Assembly (NCBI GenBank): GCA_900548855.1
Contig: URMF01000011.1
Span: forward strand, 1 to 64,000
Length of the DNA stretch: 64,000 bases
DNA from: an uncultured Eubacteriales bacterium
GTDB lineage: Bacteria; Bacillota; Clostridia; Lachnospirales; Lachnospiraceae
Direction: 5' to 3'
Part shown: positions 1 through 8,397 of the stretch, one piece after another
Layout: every line of letters starts with the position of its first letter
Numbering within the stretch: position 1 is the first letter of the stretch
The notes under the pieces: model-generated
Database searches by the model: none
Told to the model about the DNA's origin: nothing
Seen by the model: the letters and a program-made list of their open reading frames with translations, nothing else
Translations under genes and position numbers: made by a program

Positions 1-673
1 CCCCCCCCCCCACCATAAATGGCTGTACAATCACCTTTTCTATATTCCTGCGGCATTTTATCTGGTTCAGTCTCTCTAAGGCATCCTCCATATCCGGTTT
101 TGCCTCAACAGATGCAATCTGGACATTGGAAAGCCCTGCCCCGGCAAACGCCTGATTCATCTGGGCATAACGGATATTGGCATCTGCTTCCGAGCCATGT
201 CCCATTAAAATATATTCTATACCGGGCTCAAACCCGAATATATCCTGAAGCACTGGTACCAATGCCTCACAGTCACTTTGCTTTTCCAACACTGTTGTAG
301 TCACTTCCAGTTTATCAAATCCACTGCGGTACGCCTCTAAAGCGTTTAACATTTTATGATACTCCATTCCCGGTATCATATGAGTGGGCACCACCACCAG
401 CTCTCTCACACCATCTGACAAAATCTGTTCTACCGCCTGTTCCACTGTGGGAATCCTGACACCTTCTCTGACAAGGACATTTAAAACCATCCCGCTTGTA
501 TATGCCTGATATATCCTCACCGTATCTGGAAAACTCTCTTTATCTCCGCCTTCCGGATTATTCGTCACATGTTCTGCCATGTTACGGATATCCTTTACAA
601 TACAGTCCAGGCTGTGCTCCCTGGCATCCCTGTGGCTTGTCCCAAAACTAACAATCAGAATCGCCTTTTTCAT
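1..673 (-). CDS. cbiK: Sirohydrochlorin cobaltochelatase CbiK, 3' end missing
   Basis: Anaerobic cobalt chelatase that would insert Co2+ into sirohydrochlorin early in cobalamin synthesis. The frame opens MKKAILIVSFGTSHRDA, the usual CbiK N-terminus. It holds the two metal-site regions expected of the family, THMIPGMEYHKM near residue 90 and MGHGSEADANIRYAQ near residue 145. It reads to the window edge, so about 224 codons are present and the C-terminal part is absent. The start overlaps the end of cbiN by 26 bp, consistent with coupled translation as the last visible gene of the cobalt operon. The final visible codons are a Gly run encoded by the homopolymer at the window edge. They replace the AGDHA-type motif expected after VQPFMV, so the last few bases may be an assembly artefact. 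Confidence 0.85.
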   Translation of the reverse strand, partial: MKKAILIVSFGTSHRDAREHSLDCIVKDIRNMAEHVTNNPEGGDKESFPDTVRIYQAYTSGMVLNVLVREGVRIPTVEQAVEQILSDGVRELVVVPTHMIPGMEYHKMLNALEAYRSGFDKLEVTTTVLEKQSDCEALVPVLQDIFGFEPGIEYILMGHGSEADANIRYAQMNQAFAGAGLSNVQIASVEAKPDMEDALERLNQIKCRRNIEKVIVQPFMVGGG

Positions 674-965
674 GCTTCTTACGCTCCACTAATCTTCCCA
701 TTAAAAATGCGATGACACCGACACCGATTCCGGTCTGGACACAAAACAGTAGGCTTTCTATCTCCCCGGGAATTTCCCCATCCAATGCCGTCTCAAATAC
801 CGGTGTAAACCACGGCTCATACTCACCCTGTATCTCCTCAATCTTCTGGCTTCCCGCATCATCTGACCCGCCAAACTCTGCATCCTTTAATGCAAATAAG
901 GGAACCAGAATTAAAGCCAGTACAATAACCAATAGTATTATAACAGTTTTTCTATTATCTTTCAT
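648..965 (-). CDS. cbiN: Cobalt ECF transporter subunit CbiN
   Basis: Small membrane subunit of the CbiMNQO cobalt transporter, 105 residues. It has one N-terminal membrane helix (about residues 8-26), a central extracytoplasmic stretch containing YEPWFTP and a second helix near residues 75-92, followed by a basic tail. This two-helix layout with a YxPW-type motif is that of CbiN, which assists metal loading into CbiM. It lies 43 bp downstream of cbiM and overlaps cbiK. Its small size would make assignment weak alone, but the neighbours make it secure. Confidence 0.85.
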   Translation of the reverse strand: MKDNRKTVIILLVIVLALILVPLFALKDAEFGGSDDAGSQKIEEIQGEYEPWFTPVFETALDGEIPGEIESLLFCVQTGIGVGVIAFLMGRLVERKKHEKGDSDC

Positions 966-1008
966 CTTCTTTTTCTCCTATTTTTATCAACCTGAAAACA
1001 TGTAATGT

Positions 1009-1758
1009 CTACTGCTTTGCTTTCATAAATCCAATTGCCTTGAGCTCCGGCTTGGCATAGGACTCCAGCGCAATCATAATCAGTACCGTCAAAATACCCT
1101 CAATTACTGCAAGAGGCAGCTGGGTTGGGGCAAATACTCCGAGAAATTGCACTGCCGAAGCGGCTACCCCTCCCTGTGAGCTTGGATATGCAATGGCTAA
1201 CTGAATACTGGTCACACAATATGTAAATAAATCTCCAAGGCAGGCAGCCAGGAAGACACTGACATTTTTGTTGAGCTTTACCTTTTTACACAGCGCAAAA
1301 ATCCCATAGGTTAACAGCGGTCCTGCAATTGCCATGGAAAAGGTGTTGGCTCCCAATGTTGTCAACCCCCCATGCGCCAGTAAAATCGCTTGGAACAGTA
1401 ATACAATGATACCAAGAATACTGGTAATACATGGCCCGAATAAAATAGAGCTAAAGCCGGTTCCAGTCATATGGGAACAGCTTCCCGTTACAGACGGAAT
1501 TTTCAGGGCAGATAACACAAATACATAGGCACCTGCCATGGCAATCAGCGTAACTGCTTTTTTATTCTCAGCAATAATTTTCTTTAAATTCATAAAACCC
1601 TTTACAACAAACGGAAGACAGACAACACCCCATGCGACGCATAACACTGGCGGAAGATATCCTTCCATAATGTGCATTGCATTGGCTGCCGGGCATACCC
1701 CCATTACAATAGCAAATGCAATACTTAACTTTAGTACTTTCTTTTGTGTCTTTGACAT
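1009..1758 (-). CDS. cbiM: Cobalt ECF transporter substrate-binding membrane protein CbiM
   Basis: Metal-binding membrane component (S component) of the energy-coupling-factor cobalt transporter, 249 residues. The N-terminus is a cleavable signal-like helix ending near ANA, followed directly by MHIMEGYLPP. The mature N-terminal Met-His loop forms the metal site in CbiM proteins. Several hydrophobic segments follow, with the conserved SVTGSCSHMTGTGF region near residue 90. The gene is 51 bp downstream of cbiO and 43 bp upstream of cbiN. A GGAG-type ribosome site lies about 12 nt before the ATG. Length and motifs match the family. Confidence 0.92.
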   Translation of the reverse strand: MSKTQKKVLKLSIAFAIVMGVCPAANAMHIMEGYLPPVLCVAWGVVCLPFVVKGFMNLKKIIAENKKAVTLIAMAGAYVFVLSALKIPSVTGSCSHMTGTGFSSILFGPCITSILGIIVLLFQAILLAHGGLTTLGANTFSMAIAGPLLTYGIFALCKKVKLNKNVSVFLAACLGDLFTYCVTSIQLAIAYPSSQGGVAASAVQFLGVFAPTQLPLAVIEGILTVLIMIALESYAKPELKAIGFMKAKQ

Positions 1759-1809
1759 ATTTTTGACACTCCTCTCTCCTTTATATTTTTATAGATACCG
1801 AGTATGGCC

Positions 1810-2637
1810 TCAGATTTCTACCGACAGCTTTTCAACCAGCTCCTCCGCTGTAACCGGATATCCTGTTCCCTTCTTTACAAATCCTTTCTGTTCTAGCGCT
1901 TCCCACACAGTCATAACGGCTGGTGCTTTTAAATGAGCTCTTTCCAGAATCTCTTTCCTGTGAAAAACCTCCTGTGGTGTGCTGTCTGCAATAATCTCTC
2001 CATCTGAGAACACCAGAATTCTATCTGCATACCGGTAAGCAAAGTCCACATCATGGGTTGCAATCAACAGCGTCTTTCCATCCCCATGTAACCTTTTTAA
2101 AATGGACTCTACATTTTGTGCATTCACCGGGTCCAATGCCGCCATAGGCTCATCAAAGATTAATACATCCGTCTCCATGGCTAAAATATCTGCAATGCTG
2201 ACTCGCTTTTTCTCTCCTCCGCTTAAATACTGTGGTGCCCTGTCTGCCAACCGGGAAAGCTCCATATATTCAATTGCAGCAGCTACCCTGTTCCTCACCT
2301 CTTCTTTCGAAAGTCCCAGATTCATAGGGCCAAAAGAAATTTCTGCTTTTACATTCGAAGCGATAATCTGGCTGTCTGCATCCTGGAACACAAAGCCCCC
2401 CCGCCGGTGCAGCTCCTTGAAATCCTTTTTCTTCAGTGTTTTCCCTTCCAGCAGAATCTCTCCGCTATCCGGCTGCAATACCCCGTTGAGATTTAGGAAA
2501 AAGGTGGATTTACCGGCTCCATTGGAACCCATTACCGCAATTCGCTCTCCCCTGCAAATAGAGACATTTATCTGTTTTAATATTGTTTTTTCATCATAAG
2601 CAAAGCACAAATTTTTTACCTGCAATAATTCCTTCAT
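1810..2637 (-). CDS. cbiO: Cobalt ECF transporter ATPase CbiO
   Basis: ATP-binding subunit that powers cobalt uptake, about 275 residues. Visible motifs are Walker A GSNGAGKST, signature LSGGEKKRV, Walker B VLIFDEPMAALD and the switch His in IATHDVDFAY. I chose the ATG at 2637 (MKELLQVKNL) because it has AGAGG about 9 nt upstream and matches the family start. An in-frame start 42 bp further upstream adds a charged stretch not typical of CbiO. The C-terminal 50 residues after the ATPase core resemble the extension common in ECF ATPases. It follows cbiQ directly. Confidence 0.93.
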   Translation of the reverse strand: MKELLQVKNLCFAYDEKTILKQINVSICRGERIAVMGSNGAGKSTFFLNLNGVLQPDSGEILLEGKTLKKKDFKELHRRGGFVFQDADSQIIASNVKAEISFGPMNLGLSKEEVRNRVAAAIEYMELSRLADRAPQYLSGGEKKRVSIADILAMETDVLIFDEPMAALDPVNAQNVESILKRLHGDGKTLLIATHDVDFAYRYADRILVFSDGEIIADSTPQEVFHRKEILERAHLKAPAVMTVWEALEQKGFVKKGTGYPVTAEELVEKLSVEI

Positions 2638-2679
2638 GTTTAAAATCCTCTGTCCTCTTTTAACTTCTGTTTTTTCCAA

Positions 2680-3444
2680 TCACTTTACCCAGAAGCATAT
2701 TCCTGCTATCGCTGCAAAATAGACAACAGCCCCTGCCACCTGCCAGATATTAACCGGATATCTCTCTGTTAGAAATTCCAGCCTCCCATCATACCCTCTC
2801 GCCACCATGGCATCATAGTAAACATTTGCTTTACGAAGGGAAATCAAAAATAAATTTCCTGCAATGCCTGCAAAGGTGTGAAAGCCCTGTCTGAAATTCC
2901 GGTAACCCAGCCTTGCCTTTGCCGCAGTCTGCATCGCATTTGCCACATCCAGTAAAATAAAGATATACCGGTAAATCAAATGCATCAGCTCCACAAGCAT
3001 TGTGGGCAGGTGCAGCTTCTGTAATACAGAAATAAATTCACTCATCGGCGTCGAAAATGCCATCATATAAAGGGCACTCATTCCCGCCAATGCCTTAAAA
3101 AATACCTGTACTGCCGTCCGCAGACTCTCCCCGGTAACACAGATATAACAAATGTGCAGATTCAGATTCCAGCTTCCCAGTGGCTGCCCCGCAAATTCTA
3201 TGGCGATCATCAAACCGCTGATTACCATAAAGGTAAGCGGAATTGTCATATAATGCAGATATATTTTCCCCGGCAGCCTTCCCACCACCAAAGTCAGTAT
3301 CCCCATGGTCACCACTACAAACAGAGAAACTCCTATGTGATTCAGTCCGATAACCAGACAGAGGGTTGCCACAGAAAGCAGCACCTTGAACCCGGCATTC
3401 CATTTCCGCATACCGGAACGATATGCATAGTAATCGATTTTCAT
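2680..3444 (-). CDS. cbiQ: Cobalt ECF transporter transmembrane protein CbiQ
   Basis: Membrane-spanning T component that couples CbiO to CbiM, about 254 residues. It begins MKIDYYAYRSGMRKWN, the typical CbiQ opening, and has multiple hydrophobic helices. Near residues 195-215 it carries a coupling-helix region of the ECF T-component type (MVARGYDGR, matching the family ARG motif). The ATG at 3444 has GGGAG upstream. A longer in-frame start 51 bp upstream is less likely. This is the first gene of the operon, behind the cobalamin riboswitch and its terminator. Confidence 0.92.
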   Translation of the reverse strand: MKIDYYAYRSGMRKWNAGFKVLLSVATLCLVIGLNHIGVSLFVVVTMGILTLVVGRLPGKIYLHYMTIPLTFMVISGLMIAIEFAGQPLGSWNLNLHICYICVTGESLRTAVQVFFKALAGMSALYMMAFSTPMSEFISVLQKLHLPTMLVELMHLIYRYIFILLDVANAMQTAAKARLGYRNFRQGFHTFAGIAGNLFLISLRKANVYYDAMVARGYDGRLEFLTERYPVNIWQVAGAVVYFAAIAGICFWVK

Positions 3445-3509
3445 GTTTCTTCTCCCTGCTCTTTCACTCTCTGTAAAACGTTCTGTTTTCCTCATATGCT
3501 TGGCAACAT

Positions 3510-3553
3510 AAAAAAAGTCTATTCAAACCGCTTACTGCGATTCTAAATAGACC
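3510..3553 (-). terminator. Rho-independent terminator in the riboswitch expression platform
   Basis: On the minus strand GTCTATT and AATAGAC form the outer stem, with AATCGC/GCGGTT pairing inside, followed by a run of about seven U. It lies between the cobalamin aptamer and cbiQ. Cobalamin binding would be expected to favour this hairpin and stop transcription before the transporter genes. Confidence 0.85.
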
Positions 3554-3634
3554 TTAAAGCTCCCATTATGAATAAGCCCCTTATGCATATCATAAGAAGC
3601 TTATTTATAAGTATCTGTCCATCGCAGTCCTTAC

Positions 3635-3830
3635 AAGCACCAGCAAAAAGGCAGGTCTTCTGACTTTGCATCATCACATTTTTCGTCTTCCCATTTTCAC
3701 AGTGACGGCCTTACGGCTTTAAAATGCTCCGCTTACACAGCGACGGGATCGTCCAGGATTCCCACCTGGTTCCCTATTATCCTGACCCACAGTACCATTA
3801 AACAATCCGTTATCTCATTCCCTATACTTG
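3635..3830 (-). promoter_or_regulatory. Cobalamin (B12) riboswitch
   Basis: Read on the minus strand the region holds the conserved aptamer blocks in order: GGGAACCAGGTGGGAATCC near 3774-3755, CGATCCCGTCGCTGTG just after, and the Cbl box GTCAGAAGACCTGCC near 3663-3649. These match the cobalamin riboswitch consensus, and the downstream genes are cobalt transport and chelation. The exact ends are estimated. The 3831-3994 stretch upstream is AT-rich with no gene; it probably holds the promoter, which I cannot place with confidence. Confidence 0.92.
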
Positions 3831-3994
3831 AAATATAACAGAGTCCTACTGTGTCAGGCACCTTTTTACTTTATATTTTTAATAATCTTGATTAGTATAA
3901 CACTCTATATTATCTTTAGCAATCTTTTTTTCTGCAAATTATTTAATCCTTAAATGAATTTGTAAGTTTCACAGTTTGTTTTTATATTATAATT

Positions 3995-4033
3995 AAAAAA
4001 TGCTGTGGGCACAATATTGTCTGACAGCATTTT
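3995..4033 (-). terminator. Terminator of the two-component operon
   Basis: AAAATGCTGT and ACAGCATTTT form a stem with a U-rich tail on the minus strand. It begins a few bases after the stop codon of the 185-residue membrane protein gene. Confidence 0.8.
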
Positions 4034-4037
4034 CAGG

Positions 4038-4595
4038 TCAAGATAGTAGTCGGTTTCCCTTTTTGCATATCTCGTAAATCTCATCGTATTTATCTTCTAT
4101 CAACGGCGTTACTTTTTCCGTCTGCTTTCCAAGCACCCTCCTATACACAAAATATGGAAGTATCCATCCGAGAAAGCCCGGTATGGCAAGTAAAATACAT
4201 AATATTATATGAGGTGGCTGTGCTGTCACTGCAAAAGTTGAGCCAGCTATAAATGCTGTTCCCAAAATGCCTAGAATCAGTGCATACATAGTGGCTGATG
4301 AGGTTTTGGATTTCTCCAGCATTTCGATTTCCCTGACACAGCTTTCAAAATTACGCTGCAGCCTTGTAAGTTCCATTTTATTGATAATCTTCCGGTTTCG
4401 TTTCAACCGTAGGATTACCTTATTTTGTTTCTGAGGATTTTTGCATTCTTCATAAAACTCAGAGATATTCCCATCTACTTCCCATCCAAAATTCTCATAT
4501 CCATCCACTAACAGAGATACCCTGCTTTTATCCGCAATGACCTCTTTATATTCATATCCCACAAATTCTTTCTGCTTTGTTCCGTTCTCTTCCAT
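4038..4595 (-). CDS. Two-helix membrane protein co-transcribed with histidine kinase
   Basis: A 185-residue protein I cannot assign. The N-terminal 90 residues are soluble and charged, with a predicted coiled region (KMELTRLQRNFESCVREIEML). Two hydrophobic helices follow at about residues 105-125 and 130-152, and a charged C-terminal tail ends near EICKKGNRLLS. Its ATG overlaps the histidine-kinase stop codon (TAATG), so the two are translationally coupled. Such small membrane proteins in sensor operons often act as accessory sensors or are part of the response, but nothing in the sequence fixes the role. Confidence 0.75.
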   Translation of the reverse strand: MEENGTKQKEFVGYEYKEVIADKSRVSLLVDGYENFGWEVDGNISEFYEECKNPQKQNKVILRLKRNRKIINKMELTRLQRNFESCVREIEMLEKSKTSSATMYALILGILGTAFIAGSTFAVTAQPPHIILCILLAIPGFLGWILPYFVYRRVLGKQTEKVTPLIEDKYDEIYEICKKGNRLLS

Positions 4596-5689
4596 TATCT
4601 TTCTCCTCCAGCTTTGTTTTCATATAAACCCACTGCAGGCAGGGTTACAAGAAAAGTGCTTCCTTTTCCCAATTTGCTGAAAACCTGAATATCTCCATCC
4701 ATCAGTTCAAGCACCCGCTTTACCATGGCAAGCCCCAGTCCGTTACCTTCTTTAGAGTGCGAGGTATCCCCTTGATAAAACTTATCAAATATATGATTTA
4801 TGATATCATTATCCATGCCACAGCCGGTGTCTGAAACAGAAATTTTTACAACGCTTTCCTCTGAGGTCTGTCTAACGGTAACCATTCCTCCTGGCTCCGT
4901 AAACTTGATGGCATTTGACAGGAGGTTATTCCACACAAGCTCCAAAAGGCTTGCATCTGCCTCCACCATCGCCACATCCTCAATCTCTGTTTCCATCTCT
5001 ATTTCCTTTTCATCCCACGCATCTTCAAACTGAAGAATACAATCACATAACTGTCTGCATACGTCATAAGCTTCTACTTCCGGAATAATCCTCTGGTTTT
5101 CCAGCTTATTCAGCTTCAGAATATTGCTGATTAGATTAGAAAGCCGCATTGCCGCTCCTTCAATACTCTGGGCATATTCTTTCCTCTGCTCTTCTGTGAT
5201 ATATTCTGTTTCCAGCAACTCAGCATAATTTTTAACAATGGCAATGGGAGTTTTCATTTCATGGGAGACATTTGAAACAAAATCTGTTTTTAGTGTTTCG
5301 ATACTTCCCAATTCCTCAACCATCTTATTAAAATCCATAATCATCACATCCAGATAATCCCATTTATTCTTTGTGTGAAGGGTAGGAACATACACGGAAA
5401 AATCCCCATTTGCCACCCGACTGGTGGCTTCCGCCAGCTTATGCATAGGCTCCTCATAGGCAACACGGATTTTCCTTCTGGTGAACAAAGTAAGTACCAC
5501 TGCAACCATTCCCCAGTAAACCATTGGAACAATACATTGTACTATCACATGGCACTCCATGCGGTTCACAAGCACAATCAATCCTATATGAATGCCAGAC
5601 ATCAACAAAAGTATTCCAAAAAAAATCCCAAACAGAGACGATGGAAACCGGCTCGCCTTTACCGGTCCGTAATTTCTACCTTTTCTCAT
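4595..5689 (-). CDS. Membrane sensor histidine kinase
   Basis: A 364-residue sensor kinase. Two membrane helices (about 20-41 and 49-70) enclose a very short extracytoplasmic loop, so it may sense the membrane or a partner rather than a soluble ligand. A HAMP-like segment precedes the H box SHEMKTP, with the phospho-acceptor His at residue 143. The ATPase domain shows the N box (WNNLLSNAIKF), G1 (DTGCGMD) and G2 (GNGLGLAMVKR). It overlaps the upstream response regulator by 4 bp and the downstream membrane protein by 1 bp, forming a tight operon. The neighbouring membrane proteins are candidates for its signal input. Confidence 0.92.
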   Translation of the reverse strand: MRKGRNYGPVKASRFPSSLFGIFFGILLLMSGIHIGLIVLVNRMECHVIVQCIVPMVYWGMVAVVLTLFTRRKIRVAYEEPMHKLAEATSRVANGDFSVYVPTLHTKNKWDYLDVMIMDFNKMVEELGSIETLKTDFVSNVSHEMKTPIAIVKNYAELLETEYITEEQRKEYAQSIEGAAMRLSNLISNILKLNKLENQRIIPEVEAYDVCRQLCDCILQFEDAWDEKEIEMETEIEDVAMVEADASLLELVWNNLLSNAIKFTEPGGMVTVRQTSEESVVKISVSDTGCGMDNDIINHIFDKFYQGDTSHSKEGNGLGLAMVKRVLELMDGDIQVFSKLGKGSTFLVTLPAVGLYENKAGGER

Positions 5690-6357
5690 ACTAATACCGC
5701 CTTATATCCAAGCCCCCGTACTGTCACAATCTTAAATCCGTCACACGCCGACAGCTTATCTCTTAACTTTGTCACATAGACATCCACCGCCCGCAGGCTG
5801 GTTTCACTATCCACACCCCAAAACTCATCCATGAGCTGTGCTCTGGAAAACGTCTTTTTCGGATAGGATAACAGCTTATAAATAATATTAAATTCTCTCG
5901 TGGTAAGGCTGATTTCTTCCCCGTCCACCGTTGCACTCATCCCATCTGCATCCAGTTCCAGATTACCCACCGTAATCTTACGCTCCATCTCTATATTTGC
6001 CCTGCGCAGCAATGCCCTGACACGAAGCAGCAGCTCTTCCAGTTCAACAGGTTTTACCATATAGTCATCAATTCCCAGCTGAAATCCTCTCTGTTTGGAC
6101 GGTAAATCATCCTTTGCCGACATGAACAAAATCGGAACTGTTTTGTTCACCTGTCTGACCGTCCGGGCAAATTCAAATCCGTCAATCTCTGGCATCATAA
6201 TATCTGAAATAATCAGCTCATACAGATTATTATACATTTCTTCATATGCTTCATTTGCAGACAGGCACCCCTTTGCCTGAAATCCGCTATCATTCAAATA
6301 GGTGCAGACAATCTGATTTAAACTCGCATCATCCTCCACCACAAGTATGTTAATCAT
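5686..6357 (-). CDS. OmpR-family response regulator
   Basis: A 223-residue receiver plus winged-helix regulator. The acidic pocket is EDD near residues 8-10, the phospho-acceptor is the Asp in ISDIMMPEIDG and the conserved Lys is in MVKPVELEE. The C-terminal half is an OmpR/PhoB DNA-binding domain ending KLRDKLSACDGFKIVTVRGLGYKAV. I chose the ATG at 6357 (MINILVVEDD), which has AGGAGGG upstream. It overlaps the kinase gene by 4 bp and the end of the upstream membrane-protein reading frame by 8 bp. Confidence 0.94.
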   Translation of the reverse strand: MINILVVEDDASLNQIVCTYLNDSGFQAKGCLSANEAYEEMYNNLYELIISDIMMPEIDGFEFARTVRQVNKTVPILFMSAKDDLPSKQRGFQLGIDDYMVKPVELEELLLRVRALLRRANIEMERKITVGNLELDADGMSATVDGEEISLTTREFNIIYKLLSYPKKTFSRAQLMDEFWGVDSETSLRAVDVYVTKLRDKLSACDGFKIVTVRGLGYKAVLV

Positions 6358-7290
6358 CAAGATTCCCTCCTGTAATCAATTTATCCTTCATTCCTTTAGC
6401 GGAGCAGATTCCCTGTATACCCAGGCTCAAAACCATTACGCACACAACAGCTCCGGTTATTCCGTTCATTCGTTTTATAAACACTTCCCCTCCTTTTGCA
6501 AAAGAAGCAAACATCGCTGTCTGAAGTGTCAAAATAGAAACACAGGCATCTATATATCCGATTCTTCTGGTAATGGAAAGAAGGGGAGATTTTCTTTTTC
6601 CTACCTTGATTACCTGAATGGAGGACATAATAATCTTATAAAAGGTATATGCCGCCACCGCATATATCGTATACCCGGGATAATTTTTGCCACCCTGGGA
6701 ATGTTCCAACAGAATAACTGCCCCCGCTAATACAACTGCCATGAAAATAAACAACACACTGTTCCTACGATAAACTGTCAGTTCCCGGCGGACATGCTCA
6801 TTTTTGTCTTTAACAACAGAAAGCTTTCTTTCCTGTCTTACAATTCCTGCCCGCATGATGCTTAACAGAATATAATATGCCGACAATGTACCAAACCACG
6901 CCGAATGGCTGGTGATTCCAATCACTCCGTTAAATACTGCAAAAATAATATTGCTTACCATTCCGGGAACTGCAAATAAGATAGTCCGTAGCCTGTAATC
7001 AGTGGTTACTTTATTCGTATACGGGTTTGCCGCTATTGCAGGCTTTATTGTATCCCTGATATCCTGTCTGATATGGACAATGATATAATAGCAGCTTATC
7101 GTAAGCGTGATGGCTGCCAGCACGTAACATATTATACCTGCAATATCGGAAAAAAATTGACAGCCACATTCAACAGGGACAGTGCCATGCAGACCAGCGT
7201 TATTAAATACAGGATAATCCGGTATCGTAAAGGTAAAGACGGCATCCGTATCCTGAATTTTTTCTTCTTTGTTTCTTTTTTAGATTCCAT
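6350..7290 (-). pseudogene. Multi-helix membrane protein with a frameshift at a homopolymer
   Basis: Two adjoining frames together encode one membrane protein of about 313 residues. The first starts at the ATG at 7290 (MESKKETKKKKF, with AAGGA upstream). It reads through a first helix (LYLITLVCMALSLLN) to a stop near 7132. The second frame continues with DIAGIICYVLAAITLTISC, completing the next helix, and then has four more helices to LITGGNLDD. One extra T in the seven-T run (A7 on the plus strand at 7150-7156) would join them as ...VNFFSDIAGI... The break could be a true mutation, slippage or a sequencing error. It sits first in the two-component operon, so it may be the sensor partner or the regulated product. 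The family is not recognised. Confidence 0.65.
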
Positions 7291-7358
7291 ATTGGGAAAT
7301 TCCTTTTTCACCTTATAAAATTTTTCAGCTTTCATCAATAAACACAGATTTATTTTTT

Positions 7359-7409
7359 ATTATATATCATATTTATTTGTGTATTGTTTGTAAATTGTGT
7401 TCAAATTGT
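7359..7409 (-). promoter_or_regulatory. Candidate promoter of the two-component operon
   Basis: On the minus strand a TATAAT -10 lies at 7364-7359. No good -35 precedes it. Upstream are three ACAAT-containing direct repeats (CACAATTTG, CACAATTTAC, ACAATAC). A perfect -10 with a poor -35 and spaced repeats fits activation by a response regulator, possibly the one encoded downstream. This is inference. Confidence 0.4.
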
Positions 7410-7460
7410 GAATAAAGAAAATGCAGCAGGGGGGACATTTATCTGCTGCACTCTTTATTC
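7410..7460 (-). terminator. Terminator after the 122-residue membrane protein gene
   Basis: TGCAGCAG and CTGCTGCA form the core stem, with GAATAAAG/CTTTATTC as outer pairing and a TTTTCTTT tail on the minus strand. Confidence 0.75.
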
Positions 7461-7476
7461 TTATTCTGCTTATTGT

Positions 7477-7845
7477 TTATTTCAAGCCCTTGATAAAAGG
7501 AATCAGACAGAGAAGAACAACAATTCCTATAAGACCAATTGCAATACCGATAACCATGTGGCTCCATACCATTGTAAGACACATTCCAACGCCAAGGAGT
7601 AAAGCTCCTATAATTCCAATCAGTGTTGCACCTATGGTTTTCCCCGACAGTTTCACCGGAGCCTTATTCTCCATTTTTCTCCAAATGATTACCATAATCA
7701 GCAGCACTATGATACCAATACAACCCATAACAATACCCGGCTTAAATGCATTCCATTCCGGAATCAATGCCATGCACATGCCAAGTGCAAATAAAATGCC
7801 TCCAATCGTTCCTAAAATCATTGCTATAAATGTACTCTTTTTCAT
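7477..7845 (-). CDS. Four-helix membrane protein made of an internal duplication
   Basis: A 122-residue, almost wholly hydrophobic protein. Two copies of a two-helix unit are visible. ILGTIGGILFALGMCMALIP...GIVMGCIGIIVLL (about residues 9-50) aligns with LIGIIGALLLGVGMCLTMVW...GIAIGLIGIVVLL (about 73-113), each with the GMCM/GMCL motif. The halves are joined by a short charged linker. The ATG overlaps the stop of the upstream gene (TAATG), so the two are coupled. Function unknown; the duplicated hairpin suggests a small channel, transporter-like or envelope stress protein. Confidence 0.75.
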   Translation of the reverse strand: MKKSTFIAMILGTIGGILFALGMCMALIPEWNAFKPGIVMGCIGIIVLLIMVIIWRKMENKAPVKLSGKTIGATLIGIIGALLLGVGMCLTMVWSHMVIGIAIGLIGIVVLLCLIPFIKGLK

Positions 7846-8195
7846 TATTCCAGACCTGCCTTTCTTCTTGCCTCTGCCGCAGCGTTCTGTGCCTTCTGCA
7901 TATTTTCCTCTACAATCCCATTCTGACGTACCGAACGTTCTTCCTGCTCTGCTTTGCCTGCTTCCTCTCTTGCCCTCTGCTTTGCGGCTAGTCTTTCCTT
8001 TGCCTCTTCCACAGTCTCGCCCTCCTTAGTCAGAAAATTATCTACAAACTTATCCGCAATTTTATTAAAGCCTGCTACTGCTCCATCCTCGATTTTTTTG
8101 TAACCTCCGACTACGCCTTCCTCAATCTTCTTGTAGCCTCCTACTACATTCTCAGCGATTTTCTCATTTGCTTCTACCAACTTTGATTTTGCCAT
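7845..8195 (-). CDS. Repeat-containing hydrophilic protein
   Basis: A 116-residue protein with a strong ribosome site (AAGGAGGAG) before its ATG. Residues 14-48 hold three units of about 11-12 residues: NVVGGYKKIEE, GVVGGYKKIED and GAVAGFNKIAD. These look amphipathic. The second half is a charged helix rich in Glu, Arg and Ala (VEEAKERLAAKQRAREEAGKAE), likely a coiled coil. It is co-transcribed and coupled with the small membrane protein downstream. Similar repeat proteins occur in stress or envelope operons of Clostridia, but I do not recognise a defined family. Confidence 0.7.
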   Translation of the reverse strand: MAKSKLVEANEKIAENVVGGYKKIEEGVVGGYKKIEDGAVAGFNKIADKFVDNFLTKEGETVEEAKERLAAKQRAREEAGKAEQEERSVRQNGIVEENMQKAQNAAAEARRKAGLE

Positions 8196-8331
8196 GTTCT
8201 TAATCTCCTCCTTACTATTTGTTTGGTTTCATTTTTTAAATTTTTTTGTATTTCCTTTGATAAAAAGAGAATATCACCTTATTATTTGCATAATGTTTGA
8301 TTTTTGTTTAAGAAATATTAATTTGAAATAT

Positions 8332-8366
8332 AAAAGAAAAGAAGCAGGCAATTGTACCTGCTCCTT
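8332..8366 (-). terminator. rpoBC terminator
   Basis: GAGCAGGTA and TGCCTGCTTC form a stem with a CAAT-type loop and a TTTTCTTTT tail on the minus strand, about 30 bp after the rpoC stop codon. Confidence 0.85.
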
Positions 8367-8397
8367 TTACTCATAAATATTTTTCCTTATAATACTT

